A DNA stretch of 64,000 nt from Antennarius striatus (Eukaryota; Chordata; Actinopteri; Lophiiformes; Antennariidae): assembly GCF_040054535.1 (NCBI RefSeq), contig NC_090784.1:15119001-15183000 (forward strand). Direction: 5' to 3'. How positions within the stretch are numbered: position 1 is the stretch's first letter; each line of letters begins with the position of its first letter. A model generated the notes under the pieces. That model did not search any database, was not told where the DNA came from, and saw only the letters and a program-made list of their open reading frames with translations. The translations under genes were made by a program, and so were the position numbers. Positions 1 through 48,089 of this stretch are shown one piece after another.

Positions 1-816
1 TACCAGTATGTATTAAAGAGGAATGACTGATTGCACCGTGACTGTAACTTGTAATTCTTCTGAGAATTAGCAGCTCTCGTTTAGCAGGAAGAATTCCTGA
101 CGTATCTTTGACCATCTAATCTTTAAAAGCTATACTTATTTATATGCTTTGAATTGTGGAGGCTGCTATGCTACGGTGTTATCAGTGTGCGTCCATGTGT
201 TTTGCATATGTTTGTTAGTGCTTTTCTGCATTTCTGTGTTGCGTGTTTATATGTGTGCATGCAGCTTACGGCTCCACATCTGCAAATGATATAACTCCCT
301 TTCACGTCCCATTGGAAGTCAATTTATCATCCACATCCTGACATCATTACTGAGCAACTCCATTCTTCTTCTCCTTTTCCAGCTCCACGTCTTTCTCATC
401 CCTCTATTCCAAGGTCTGGAATTGATTGTAGATGGGCGTGATCTGATTTACTGCAAATTTATTGAAAACAGTGGTGTGTTTGTGTGTAAGTGAGAAAGAG
501 AAGAGTGTGTATGTGTTTGTGCAAACTTAAGTAAAACATTTGAAATGAGTACCCTCAATAGAAAATAGTCTCCATTTCTCTTTCTCTGGCCTCTCAATCT
601 CCTACTTCTTTTCCTCTTTCTCTGACATGTGAGTTATCTGATGACACACATTAGAGCACTGGGAGTTATGTTTTTATGTTTCTGAGGTGTTTTCACAAAC
701 ATTATGCTAGAGATTGTGTTCGTTCAGGGTCACATCTAAGACTGTATACTGTACGCTGTTGTATATAATGTGTATGAGACATTGAGTGCACTGTATGTTT
801 GCATATCTGTGTCTGT

Positions 817-957
<141 letters not shown>

Positions 958-3900
958 AAATTTTCAAGAATTAAGAGAATCATCCATTAAAATCCGTTCT
1001 CTGGCTAACATAAATGTGTGTATGTGAAGTAATTACAACCCATCCCATAGCAGGAGAAATATTTCAGTGTGAATCAAAGCGGTGAACATAACAAACCTTA
1101 GAGACAAACATTTTTGTCTAGAAATTAAGCCCATTCTCTATTTTTCTTGTATTTTCGATGGGTTTGTATGGGAACTCACTCTCTCTTAAGACAAAAAGAA
1201 AAAACATGTCTCAGCAGGACAAGATGCTAATACCGCTATAATGACTATTGTCTCTCATAGACTACTTTGCTTCCCCTTTCACGCTGAATAAAAATCAATC
1301 GAAAGCATGGTTTACTGTCAGGAGATTAACTATTTAACAAAATTTACCACTGTGCGGAATCTGAGTAGAGCAAATTTACCCACAGACAAATACAATGTCG
1401 ATGTAAGTGGATGATATATAGTATTCTTATAATTTGATTTTGAAAATAAACAAGTCTGTGAGAAAGGCCAAAAGGTCGGTCTCTGTGTCGTTGTTTACCC
1501 TGTAAACATGGTAGGGGGTCCACAAGAATCACAGTTACAGATCCGTGAGTTCCTCCTCGTGCCCACAACATCTCCAGCCACTGCATAATTCAAGACTTGA
1601 CTCTATTTAGCCCGTATGTTGCATGCTGTGGACCCAACTGCATAACGGCCCCAAGATGTCAGACAAAGTGAATATAAGAGTCTCTTATTTTTTCGTTATC
1701 CTCAGTGTTTGTGTTTGTCAGTGTGCCTCGTGCCATGAGAGAAGGGACACCAGTGGACTTGCTTGTGGAATTGCACGTCTGATAAGTGATTGCAGAATGA
1801 ATGAATTATAGCCTGGAGACCTTTAATGAGGTCTCAGTGGGAGTGGTAAAGCTAGAGAAGGGGGTGACGGTTCAGGTGAGAGCAGCTGCAGCTTTTCCCA
1901 AAGAGAAACCTCCAGCCCCCTCTCATTTCACCTTAACTCCTTTTCACATCGTTATTCCTCCCATCCACCCAACCATCTCACTAGCCTCTCTCCCCCCACC
2001 ATAGCATTTCTCTTCTCAACGCTCTCCTATCCTCTTTTTGGAGGCCTGACACAGCTCATGTTTTGTCCTTTTTTGTGTGTCGTGTCCTTTTTTGTTACAG
2101 CGGTGAATAACTCAAAATCAATATATGGATCAGTGGTCTTTGAGTACACAGCCTGTGTGCAGTTGTACATAAAAGCGATTACATCCCATTAATTTTGCTT
2201 GAAATTTTGTCACATGTGCTTAATTTTTTTTGGCGGGGGAGGGGTCGTCTTTAGTGCATTGAGACGTCTTTGAATGCAGCTCGACTGGCCTGCATGAAAG
2301 AAATGAAAAGCTCGCTACCCTTGGAAACCTGTGCCAACCTGAACACAAACATTCCTCCTGCCAATCTGTCCTTTTTTTGGTGCTGTTTTTCATCTCAGCA
2401 CCACGGCGGTGCCTGGCTACGCAGATCGTGAGAGAAATTTTCAATTATGTGATTATGTGATGAGAGTCAGCAGAGACACTATGCTTCACCTCAGGAGATA
2501 AAACAAGGTTGCAATAGAAGACGTCTTTGTCCAGAGCAACATACACAAGATGCTTTAATGGAAGGGTGAAGTTTGATGTTACTGTCAGCTACACAATCGC
2601 CTCTCGCTGCTTTAGTCATTTAATTGACTAGATAATGTTGAATAAGTCTTTTCAGAGAAACATTTTTCTGGCTTAAGCAGTGTCAGCGCCCTTAGGTTTC
2701 TGTGCATGTGTGGGCTGCTTGACATTGAAGTGTAGAGAAAAGAAGAGCGGGATATGATTATGTGAAAATGGATCTGTGAAACTTTGCAAGCTGAAAGTGG
2801 AGGCACCTCCAAGAGCTCCTCCAGGCGTGATTGAGAGCTGGACGCCAATTCTCAAACAGATGTTTGAAGCAGCAGTAAAGCTTAGAAACCCTTTGAGTAC
2901 AGTGGTGGAAAGTCAGAGTTTTTAATATAGAAATGACTCTACAAAGAGTGAGAGCAACAAATGAAACACACAAGCCATGTAGAAGGTATGTACTTCACTT
3001 CTCCAGTCATGTTTAGGTGGCAGATGCTATAAAAATATATCTGACACAGCAGAATAAATCTGTTACTTATACGTTTCTGGCTTTTGTGATGATGTGTTAA
3101 TGTATTACTTTTATGAAAATGTTTTATTCCTCATTCCTCTTTCTGTTTGTTCTCACTAAATGAGCCATCGGCTTCATTTTACAAGCCACCTCTCTCTGAT
3201 CTTAATTCATGCTGAAAGTTTGCAGCATTTACACTCTCAGAAAAATAGACTGCATGCAGGCAGCGTGGAAGGAGATCTGCATTTTTGTTTCCAATTTATT
3301 TATTTTTGTGTGTGATCCTATATCAAATGAATTGTCAGAGTGGTCCCTTAAATATATGAATGAATACACTGATCATAACAGCGAGAGAGGGGGTCTGTAT
3401 GCTTATGGTGTGTGTGTGTGTGTGTTTTTGTCAGTGTGGGGGGATGGAGTAGCGGCTGAGTTTTCATCCTTGTCTCTCAAATTATTTAAATCCCCCAACA
3501 ATTAAAGCTGAAATCTGTTATCAGCATCCTCCTTTAGAGAGCCGCTTGTCTGCCTTGCTGCCTCAGTATGCTCCTAGCCCCCCTGTCTGTACTCAGCGTG
3601 AGGCTGGATAAAGATCACAAGCTCTGAATCTTAAACACACATCCCAGCAGAACAAAGGCGAACAGCATGCATCTGTGACCCAGGGACTGGTACACACAAC
3701 CAATGTCTTCATCACACAAGTGTATGAATATTTTGACATCTGACCTTTCTGAGGCAAAATTTTGTGAAGTCGTTATTGGTGGCTCAGGTGTCGTGTCTGT
3801 GTGAAGTGAGGTTTGTAACCATAGATAGGATGGTGTGATGTGTGCTCAATGGGGGTTGTCTGTTTGACACAAGCTCTAGATGTTTTAAAGGAGGAGCTTA

Positions 3901-5067
3901 ATTGCAGTGCACGATGGGACTTTTAGGAGCCTGAGCTCAATATTCATGCCTTCTGGCTCCCTCTCTTTAACTTTCACTGCCTCTTTCCTCCCCCCACAAT
4001 GGCCATTCATGCCTCTTTCCATTTTACTTGTCTCTCCTTTTTCCTTGCATGCATTTACTGTTCTAGCAAAATTTCCATTAGTCATCTTGGAACACAGCCT
4101 CCATTGTCTGTACATATTACTGAGGACAGTGATGTCGATGTTTTCATTCAAATAATGTGTGGTATATAAGCCTTTACACATTTTTCACATAAAAAAACCC
4201 ATCTACCTTTAAAGGCAATGCGATGTCCTACACTCAGTATAATAACTTATTTTTATTCGAACATATAAAAACGTTTTGGAGGATGGAGGACAGGAAGAGG
4301 AGGATAAACATGTCTCCTGATAATAAACCGGATCCTAAACATGGATCCTTTGGCAGTGATACTTAAATTTAAAAAAAAAATCACTGTCAACAATCTTCTT
4401 TAGGGTTTAGCTAGATGATTCCCGCTGCCCTCATGCAAAAGACTTAGCAAAAAGAGAATTTTAATATGGAACAAGCTAACCTGGCTCTTTTCAAAGAGCA
4501 CAAAACCTTGTAATGCTGTTTCACAAACAATCCGTTAAAATAAAAACTAAATAAAAGGGACACATCAAGGATCTTTAGAGAATTACTTGCTTTTCTGTGA
4601 CTGGACACAGTCATCTTCCAGTCACCTTATGACTGAGGTAACAGTTGTCACAATAAGTTGGTGTACAACTTAAACAGGTTTATAATTAGTCAAGTTGAGC
4701 AGCTGCTGGCAGTGGCTTCATATGTAGTTGGCATCTGCTCCTCTATTCTGCTCTAAATGTTTCTGAGAGCCAAAAAAGTGTCATACATGAAGATTAATCT
4801 CCCTGGATGTCAACAAAAACTTTTCATGTTGCCTTTGATCGCGTTTTATTACTGTCTGGCTTGCTCAGATATCTAAATGTTTCAGTTGCACATTTCTGTA
4901 TTGGTTCCAGATAAAACAAAACAGCTTTTGCAGTAATTTCGGTTTTTGGTTAGAGTTATTTTATGGCTTCAGTTTCAAAAGGTATCAATACTGTTTATTC
5001 TGTAAAATTACATTGTCAAGATATTGTTGTACTTTTAGACTATAAGTGCAACATTGGCTGTATTTTT

Positions 5068-5070
<3 letters not shown>

Positions 5071-5104
<34 letters not shown>

Positions 5105-5139
5105 CGTGCGTGCGTGTGTGTGTGTGCGTACGTGTGTGT
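5071..5139. repeat. (TG)n/(CGTG)n microsatellite
   Basis: A TG dinucleotide run interrupted by CGTG and TACG units. It forms the left half of an inverted pair with the CA tract at 5,239-5,364. Confidence 0.95.
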
Positions 5140-5238
5140 GTCTTTGTGTGCATTATACGTAGCTCATACATCTCTGTCTCAGATTTGGCCTACAGTATGG
5201 TATACAGTATCTCCATGGGATTGTTGTGCTGAGAAAGC

Positions 5239-5366
<128 letters not shown>

Positions 5367-5721
5367 ATTTCCTCTTATTTATGACAGTTTTCCTCTTCCT
5401 GGGTCTCTTCATTTATTTCCTGACTACTTCTCATTGTGCCTGTGGTTCATCTGTAGTGTCTTACTGACCTTCAGTAGTCCTTCAATCCTCAGGCAAACAC
5501 ACGGATGAGACATTTGCTAGAAGGCTGGACTTTTGTAATTGTGTTTGTGTGCTTGAAATAGCCTTGTCCCTGTGGGCTGGTCATAATTATCGAGGCTCTG
5601 TAAGCCTGTGATGCCAGGAATTAATACAATTGTCCTAAAAAATACAAACACATAGTGTAACTGAGTGACACCTGAATGAAAGTTACAAATGTTCTGACTT
5701 AAATTCTCCTTTTGTTCCCAG

Positions 5722-40370
<34,649 letters not shown>

Positions 40371-42975
40371 CAGACCTGTATGACCTGCACTGCAGAGGAC
40401 CTTAAGGATCTACACTTGTCTCTCCTTTTCTATGAATGAAAAACACAACAATGAAACAAATTTGAGTCTAGACAATTAAAGAGAGAGAGAGATAGAGAAA
40501 GAGAGTGGAAGAGAGAGAGAGAGACCCCGCCAGAGTTGAAATAGGAAAAAGGCATGTATGAGTAAGTGTGTAGAAGCATCTCCGAGGCTGTCTTGCTAAA
40601 CGACGTTTTTCAGCGGATCTCTACAAGACGGTGCAGAGTGTCGACGGAGAAACCAGCTCCACATCCACTCCAGAGCAGCTGGAGCTCAGACTGAGCTGTT
40701 CCCATCTGCTCAGGTTTCACCTATGGGACTGGAAACCCACCTTCCCCACCCACCCACCCACCACCGGCAGTCCTAAAACCCAATGCATTGTCTTTAGCTT
40801 GATCATCTATACCATCATCCCCTTGAGTTGTTTGGAGCTCCTCTGACTGTCAGTGAGGAGCAGGCCATGGATTCACGCTCCTAAATCACTGGATTAATTG
40901 GATTATTTTGACGCACGTGAATCACTGTAGAAAACAACTCTGCATGAGACAACTCTGTTTATCAGAACCCTCCCATTGAAAAAGCATTTGTCTGATTTGA
41001 AAGGAAAGCATGATGAAAGGGGACAGTAATTCAATGTAGGCTAAGATGCTTTCTCTCCACTATAGGTACCCCATATCGTATCACTACTAATAACCTATAA
41101 CCTCTGACATGCCCTGCTTTTCCTTCCCTCAGTGTGTGTGTAAATATGTACAGTGAAACAGAGTACGTTTTTGCTTTTATTTTGAAAGAGACTTGACTTC
41201 TCCTCCTTTCTTTCTGTTGTATTGTGTTATAGACAGAAGTGAATTTCTGTTGATAAGCATAGGGGCAACCCCCAAACCCATCCTCCTGTTTGGGTGTCTG
41301 GTTTTTGTCCTCATTTTCCCCTCCCTCCTGCTTTATTCGTGTGACCTTGTATAACTTCTTGCATTCACAGCAGGATGTAAAATGTTTTTATATTATCTTG
41401 ACGCTGGATCCACCCACTTCTGAGAGAAATACACATTCAGGAATGATAAGGAGGCATTGCTTATGATGTTGAAAGCTTTCGATAAGTATTATTTAGGAAA
41501 ATTGAACTAGTTTTTGTATGTGCCATTCCTGACTGAAATGAATGGGATGTGTTTGGTGTAGTTATAGATGTGCCACTTTTCCCTTGTGTCGAAGTTTCCC
41601 ATTGATAAGCTTCTTAAGATGTTTTTAATTCCCCCTCATCTGTGTGTTTGAGACAACAGGTGAACACAGCAGGAGGTGAGGGTCACAACTCAGTATCACA
41701 AATGTGTTTTGATGAGAGAAAATCTGGAGACTAACTTGAAATGTGCATTTTGGATTTACCTGTGATGACTGAGATATTTAGCCTTGTAAATGATAAGCTG
41801 TGCTGTACAGTGCTTGGTGTTTGAGCTTGTGAAGACCATCAGCATGACAGCTCCATATCAGACTCTTTCTTTGGTAGGCTATTTGTGAGACCACAATAGG
41901 AATCAGGCATGCCATAGAAGATTTTTCCCTTGTTGCTTATGTGCTGTTGTCTTAAAGGGTTAATGTACCACAGACTACAAGGTTTGACAACATTGTTATG
42001 GCAACTTATAGCAGTAACTCACAGGGTTTAAAAGTATTTGAGTGTTTGACCAATAACCATGTAGCTGTTTAAGGTGGATTGTGTTGGAAACAATCTGGCA
42101 TCACCTCTCAAAAGCAAATTCTTTGTACAGTTATAACTCATCGCTCTACCATGTGTATAAATCGTCTTAAAGCCCTCACGTTTGTCATTTTACTGTTTTC
42201 TTTAGTGTGGACACTCATTTGCGAGTTCTTATACAAATTAGGACTGTAGAGGTAATATAATCATAATATTGGTCTAATATTGTTTTTACTAAGTACCTTT
42301 GCAACAGCCGTGCTTTTCTCAACATTATGTACAGCATCAATTCAAACAGTGATTAAGTGCATTATTACATTTTTTTGTTTAACACATTTGTCTTGACAAG
42401 AAGTTGTTCCTCTGGTATGTAATCTGCATCATATGACACACAATGTTGTAATGACAGCTGTATGTGCTCATGACTTGCCTTCTACCAGAGCTTTCTTACT
42501 TGCCCTGGTCTTTAGTGTTTCAGTGTCTGGTGGCTCAGCCATCCTGGAGGGCTGTGGCAAGCGTAACTAAGAGCTCTTGATATTTTAACATCTCAATTGG
42601 AAGAGCAAGACGTCTGTCCATCACTGTATGGCATCCAGGGCTCTCTGCAAAAGATGGGACCATGATTTCTGAGAATGATCTGATGATCTGCCTGTTTGGC
42701 CAGAGACCGAATGAATGTATTCGTATACGGGAGCGCACCAGCACCCCACCTCTCCACCATATGGTCCCATCTTACCACACATCAACACTCTGCTGTAGGA
42801 AACTAGGAAATTCCCAAAGTTGTGAGAATCTAAAAAGTGCAGTTCTTGTTTTTATTTTGTAATTTTAAGTGTTTGATGTACAGATTGATGCAAAAATCAT
42901 TTCCCATATTTTCCCTCTTAAGCATTCAGTATTGTAATATATTTAATATAAAATAAACTTTCATCAACACATCTG
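40371..42975 (+). other. adam22: adam22 3' UTR
   Basis: Non-coding sequence follows the TAA. It starts with a purine-rich GAGA stretch near 40,480-40,520 and runs without recognised repeats to AATAAA at 42,952-42,957. This gives a 3' UTR of about 2.6 kb. Length is inferred from the hexamer; earlier sites may also be used. Confidence 0.6.
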
Positions 42976-43608
42976 TCTGTGCGGACTTTCCTCAGAACTT
43001 CAGTTTTTACTCAAATTGGATGAAAATAAACAGTCTGGGAGTCCTGCAAAGGCTCATTTCATCATTAAGCGATCTTGATCTGCAGTCAGTTCTTGGCGAA
43101 TACGTGACTTCACTATAGAAAATATGACGGCTATACATTCTGCACAAAGAGACTGATTTTAAACTTCAAGGAAAAAGAGAACTGCTATTGGACCAGTGCT
43201 TTCTATTAGTGGGGAGTTACTGTTGAGGGACCAGAATTGGTTACAAGGGAGACAGTGGTGCATCGGTGCATCACTACCACACACATACACATAATAATAA
43301 ATACAATCTTTTTTTAAGAGGATTTTTAAGAGAGTCAAGCATTTTCTTGACCAGCATAATTTCACAGGGAGACATCACTGGTAATCAAAGAGACTTTCAT
43401 CTGTCGGAGAAATGTGATTTTTGACTGAAGATGGACTTGATACTGTTACAGCACCTTAGAGGCTCCAACCAAATAAGTCACTTTTTGAAGGAGCGTTCAG
43501 GTTATCCATGATCAGAGTGAATCCTGTCATCTGCCACTCCAATGCATAGAGAATAAAACTCATCTGCTGTCATATACTGTGGGCACTGAACTGTATGATA
43601 TGTCTTTA

Positions 43609-46600
43609 TCATGAATGCTGTGGCACCTGGTGCCTCAACTCCTGCAGTATTTCTTCGTGGACGGCTTTGTTTGCATTTTCAGCTTCTTCATCAAGGGATT
43701 CTCGGACCAAACTGTTCAAATGATCAATCCCAAAGCCCGTGGAGGCAGAGATGGGAACCACTTGTTTGAAGGCCGTAAAGTTCTTTGGGATCATGTCATC
43801 AGGCAACAGATCAGAGAAATCTGAGGGATGGAAACAACAGCAGAATTAATAATTAGAAACCAAACAAAAATCCATTACGTCTCTTTGTCTTCTTAACATG
43901 TCACAGACAAAATATCTATTATTCATGCATTTCACACACTTTTACATTACAAATTGTTTTAAATGTCTTAAGTAAGTTATTCCATAACTTTCAAAGAATT
44001 TTCTCCTAAACTGCAGCTCTTTATGCAACAAACAGCAGTGGCTGCTATGGGACTATTTTGAAGTTACATGATGATAATTTTAGATGCTAGAAATTCCAAT
44101 TTTAAATTTAATGCTGACCTATGTTCTTCACACCTAAATATGATATTTAACTTCAAATTGGAACATTCCTCACATATTAGTCACATGAATTGCTGTAAAA
44201 ATTGAGAAATTTTACAGTGGAAGCTTTGGCTTAAATATGTGTCTCACTCGGGTTTAAATATAACTTCAAATAAATTGTGATTTCAGTTGAATTTAAAAAT
44301 TAGAATATAACTAATAAAATATGATAGAATTTACCCTCTGGTTTTTGTAGTTGCTCCTTCAGCTCCAACAGTTTGTCCTCAGCACCGGGAAGGTCCATCT
44401 TATTCACCACCAGTATAGCAGGCTTCAATAAAAGCTCCTCTTTGTACAACTCCAACTCCTTGACACCATGGTGAGAGGAGCAAAGGACAATAAAGAAGAC
44501 AAAGGTACAGTCAAAGAACAATCACGAGAAGCAAAAGGTATTTCATATTATCAGTCTCACCTTGGTGAGAAGTTGAACAGTTTCAAAGGCTGACCTAAAT
44601 GGTGCGTTACTGGCCAACTGGAAACCACAAACATCCACCTGCACACAAACAAATGTAAGTCCATCATTATCAAATTTCACTTAAGAAGAGTATTAGTCAC
44701 ATGCAAAAACTGTAGCAATAATTAAAAATGAATTGCTGAGAATAAAGCCAAAATGAACAAACTCGGAATTCTGAGCTTAAACTCAAAATTCTCAGAAAAA
44801 AGTCGTAGATCTTTGATTAATTCAGAATTCTGAAATTTAAGTTCAAATTTCAAAAATAAAGCAAGATTACATATTAATAGCATCATAATCCCTAGAAGTT
44901 TTCACCAATTTATTCTGACCATACACACAATGTTACTTCATACTACTACTTACCACATATAGCAGCTGCTTGGTCCTTTCAACATGTTTTAGGAACATAT
45001 GACCCATCCCTTTATTTAAATGTGCTCCCTCAATCAGACCTGGGAGATCAGCGACAGATATCTACAAAAATATAACTAACGATAAAAACACCACCACTCG
45101 ACGAAGAGAAAACGTCAAAAGATGCCAATTCAAAGATCAGGAAATTACAATTAAACATTCACATACTTGCTTGTAATCTTTGTATATCAGTTTCCCAATG
45201 TGTGGCCTCACAGTTGTGACTGCGAAATAATGAAAAGTATAGAAAAAAAATCTCATCACATTAACATGTAGAATATTTTGACTAAATATAAATGCACACA
45301 TAAGAATACAAACACCCAGGTTATTCATTCACTCACAAGGATAGCTGGCAATCTCAGGTGTGGCGTTGGACATAGCTGTAAGGAGAGAGGACTTCCCTGC
45401 ATTTGGAAACCTGATGGTGAAACAATGAAAGGAGATACTTGGAGAAACCACAGGGCTCGGCATAAATTAACCAACATGGTCATGACTTTCCTCTCACCCA
45501 ACAAGACCAAAGTCAGCGATGAGTTTGAGGTCCAGCCTGATATGTTTGGCCTTCCCCCTACTTGGTTGAAATGCAGAGTACATGCATCCTCCACGCCCTC
45601 CTTTTGCCACCATCAGACGATCACCCTCAGTATTCAGGTGACCTGGAAAGGAAAATGGTAAAAATATTTTGGAGTCAAGCGTATACTTGAATGTCTGTCT
45701 GCTATTTCACTCCCATTTCATGCTAAAAATAATGTACTGAATCCAACACATTAACTCATATACATTGTCTTAAATTTTAAACCATTGCGAGGAATCTGTG
45801 TTGGGAGTGCAACAACTACATCCCTAAATATAATCACTGATCATGAACTGCTACACATTGATGATAAAAAAAAACGGATTTTACCAATTATTTTTCCATC
45901 ATCAAAGGTGACTGTGATGCCAATAGGAGCCAAGATCTCCTTGCTGTCCCCCTTTGCTCCTTTCAGTGCTCTGATACTGACAAATAAATCCACACACAAT
46001 AAATACACAAAAAAGATCTGTGAATGACAGCCATCCTCAGACGCAGAAAGTCTGAGGAGTCTTGATGAACACAAATCATCCACTGATGTCAATGACCGAA
46101 CAGATATTCTGGAGGAACGCTAAGAAACACACTTGCTGTTGGCTCCTACTCCCCCAATAAAACGTTTCTGGGGGAACTTGTCTTTGATCCTCTTGAAGGT
46201 TATGTCCTTGGCTGCCACCACCCAAACATCTCCCCCATCTCCCCCCTTTCCCCCAAGCCGCTGTAGGCCCATGCCCCCACTGCCTCCACGGACATACAGG
46301 CGGAGGTTATCGATAAAGTTTCCATACTGCAGTGGACACAAGAGAAGCTGGGGTCAGTTTCCAAATGGATTCAAGTCACCTTATAATAATAATAATAATA
46401 ACAACAATAATAATAATAACGACGACACGATGATGATGATGATGATAACAAGAATCAAAACCCCAGTTTCCTTCCTGAACCCCCAAAACAACCTAAATTA
46501 ATATTACTGAGATGTTCATTCGCCAGCCCAATACATCCTACACTGTATACTAAACAACGACTCTGTCATAAGTTGTGTTTTAAGGTTCGAGTTTTAGTCA

Positions 46601-46967
46601 AAAACGCAACTGAAGTCAGCGACCAACATTATATTGATTATTAAAACTCGCAGTATCGCAGACCCGATTCTGAAAATGAATTTGAAATGTCAAAAATTAT
46701 TTATAGCTTAAGATACACTATTTAGTTGTTAGTAATACAAAGTTGCTTTATTAACACATTACGCTTTGAATACTTGGCAAAGCTAGTGTGTAGTCAAGAT
46801 TTACACTCCTTTTTAACAACGTGCTCCAGTATCACACAGCTAAGCTAGCAGTTAGCTTACTTGTCATTGACAGTTTACCGTAATTAAAAATAAATGATTT
46901 GTGAGATCAAACTTTTGTCTGCTACAGTAATTACCTTCCTGAAGACGACTCTACTGAGCTGAACCAT
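43609..46967 (-). CDS. gtpbp10: GTP-binding protein 10 (Obg-family GTPase)
   Basis: Ten exons join in phase: 46967-46935, 46326-46133, 45976-45885, 45642-45498, 45410-45337, 45219-45167, 45061-44954, 44638-44561, 44458-44335, 43820-43609, giving 370 residues (human 387). The start ATG opens [11 protein letters not shown], and the next exon continues [20 protein letters not shown], the glycine-rich Obg fold. The GTPase motifs are intact: P-loop [19 protein letters not shown] (G3), VNKMD (G4) and ISAS (G5). The mammalian protein is a mitochondrial GTPase acting in assembly of the large mitoribosomal subunit. It is tail-to-tail with adam22 and head-to-head with osgin2. One acceptor, CAAG at 44,459-44,462, is weaker than the rest but fits [12 protein letters not shown]. 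Confidence 0.95.
44755..44875. repeat. degenerate 'aaattctgag' minisatellite-like patch
   Basis: Variants of ATTCTGAG/AAATTCTC alternate with purine-rich spacers for about 120 bp inside a gtpbp10 intron. It is a low-complexity patch with no coding role. Confidence 0.5.
46384..46448. repeat. (TAA)n/(GAT)n trinucleotide tract
   Basis: TAA units, then AAC and GAC units, then GAT units, in the first intron of gtpbp10. Confidence 0.9.
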
Positions 46968-47154
46968 CTCCAGTTGCATTTATTGCCTTTTCCCTTGTTG
47001 TTTATTACGATATCTGCAAGTTTAGGTGCATGTTGCTGTGAAAACCGGAAGCTATGACTTGTTTCTCTCATTTCATTGGATGACGAGAGAAATGGGCGGG
47101 ACTCTGCGCCACCGATCCAGTACTGAAGACTGCCTCAATTTAAGAGCTAGAGTA

Positions 47155-47215
47155 GAGAGGAGGACTTTATTCATCCCCTCAGGAGGTTCCATCAGGGAAA
47201 ATAATTCCCTGAGGT
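47155..47215. mobile_element. SINE 3'-tail remnant
   Basis: The phrase 'ggactttattcatcccctca' resembles the TTTATTGATCCCC...GGGGAAATT ending of the tRNA-derived SINEs in the nbn introns. Only the tail is present, next to a GAC/GAT tract. Confidence 0.4.
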
Positions 47216-47789
47216 TAAGAGAGATCTATAGAAACGACGACGACGACGACGACGATGATGATGATGTGAGAATCAATAACAGCAGTGTCTACAGTGTTGA
47301 TATGATTTGCAGTTACTTTTTAAAAAAAATCTTTGCCTCATTTCTGAATATTTTTCCAAATCTTTCAGATTCATGAAATCCATATGAACCTGGATATTTC
47401 AAGTACAAATCGGTGGCGGTGTCATGTCTCCCGTTACTGTACACATATCCCCCTCAAATTTTAAACATGATCTAGATCTGGATCCAGGGCCTCATCCTAG
47501 AAGAATATCATGGGCCGCTCACATAATTTTTGTATTGATTAGTTTACTATCATTTTATTATTACTCGCCATTGTTGAATAAGTGATTCAGATTCCAAAAT
47601 CCACACCCAGATCCACCTCAGATGTATTCACATCTGTCATTCTTCAAAAGCCAACCGTATACAAAAAAAAAAAAAAAAGACAAGACGGCCATAACTACCT
47701 CCTAGACACAAGCAAACACAGGCGATCACACAACCTCCTACAACCTGCCGGGGGTACTTTACAAACACAACTTTCCACTTTGCGCCCAC

Positions 47790-48089
47790 TCTGGACGGCG
47801 GAGTGCCGGTGGCGCTGTGAGGATGCTGGAGATGCTGATCTGAACCACGCGGCTCCCTTCTTCCTCCGTGAACGCGCTCTCCACCGTCAGCGCATAGCCG
47901 GACGAGTGTGTGACGACAAATGCAAATGAGAACCGGTCTCTGTCTTTCTCTCACACACACGCTCACAAACACACACACACATACACACACACACTGCGAA
48001 CCAGACACAGCGCAGTTCTACCATTCAGACGACATCCCCTGGCTGATCAGACCTGATCAAACCAGGTCTCTGGATTTAATAGCACGAAG
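47790..48089 (+). promoter_or_regulatory. osgin2: likely osgin2 promoter and non-coding first exon
   Basis: Base composition rises in G+C and CpG here, and a consensus donor (CACGAAG followed by GTAAGT) ends a possible exon at 48,089. The first coding exon has an acceptor at 50,387 and 26 nt of 5' UTR before its ATG, so an upstream untranslated exon is required. A second possible donor (GGGAG followed by GTAAAA) lies near 48,238. The transcription start cannot be placed. Confidence 0.4.

Noticed and set aside
45278..45661. 127-codon plus-strand frame
   Set aside because: Antisense shadow of gtpbp10 exons whose minus-strand reading has the P-loop and correct splice sites.
47637..48008. 123-codon minus-strand frame near the osgin2 upstream region
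   Set aside because: Rich in VCVC from a CA tract and poly-F from an A run; no family resemblance.
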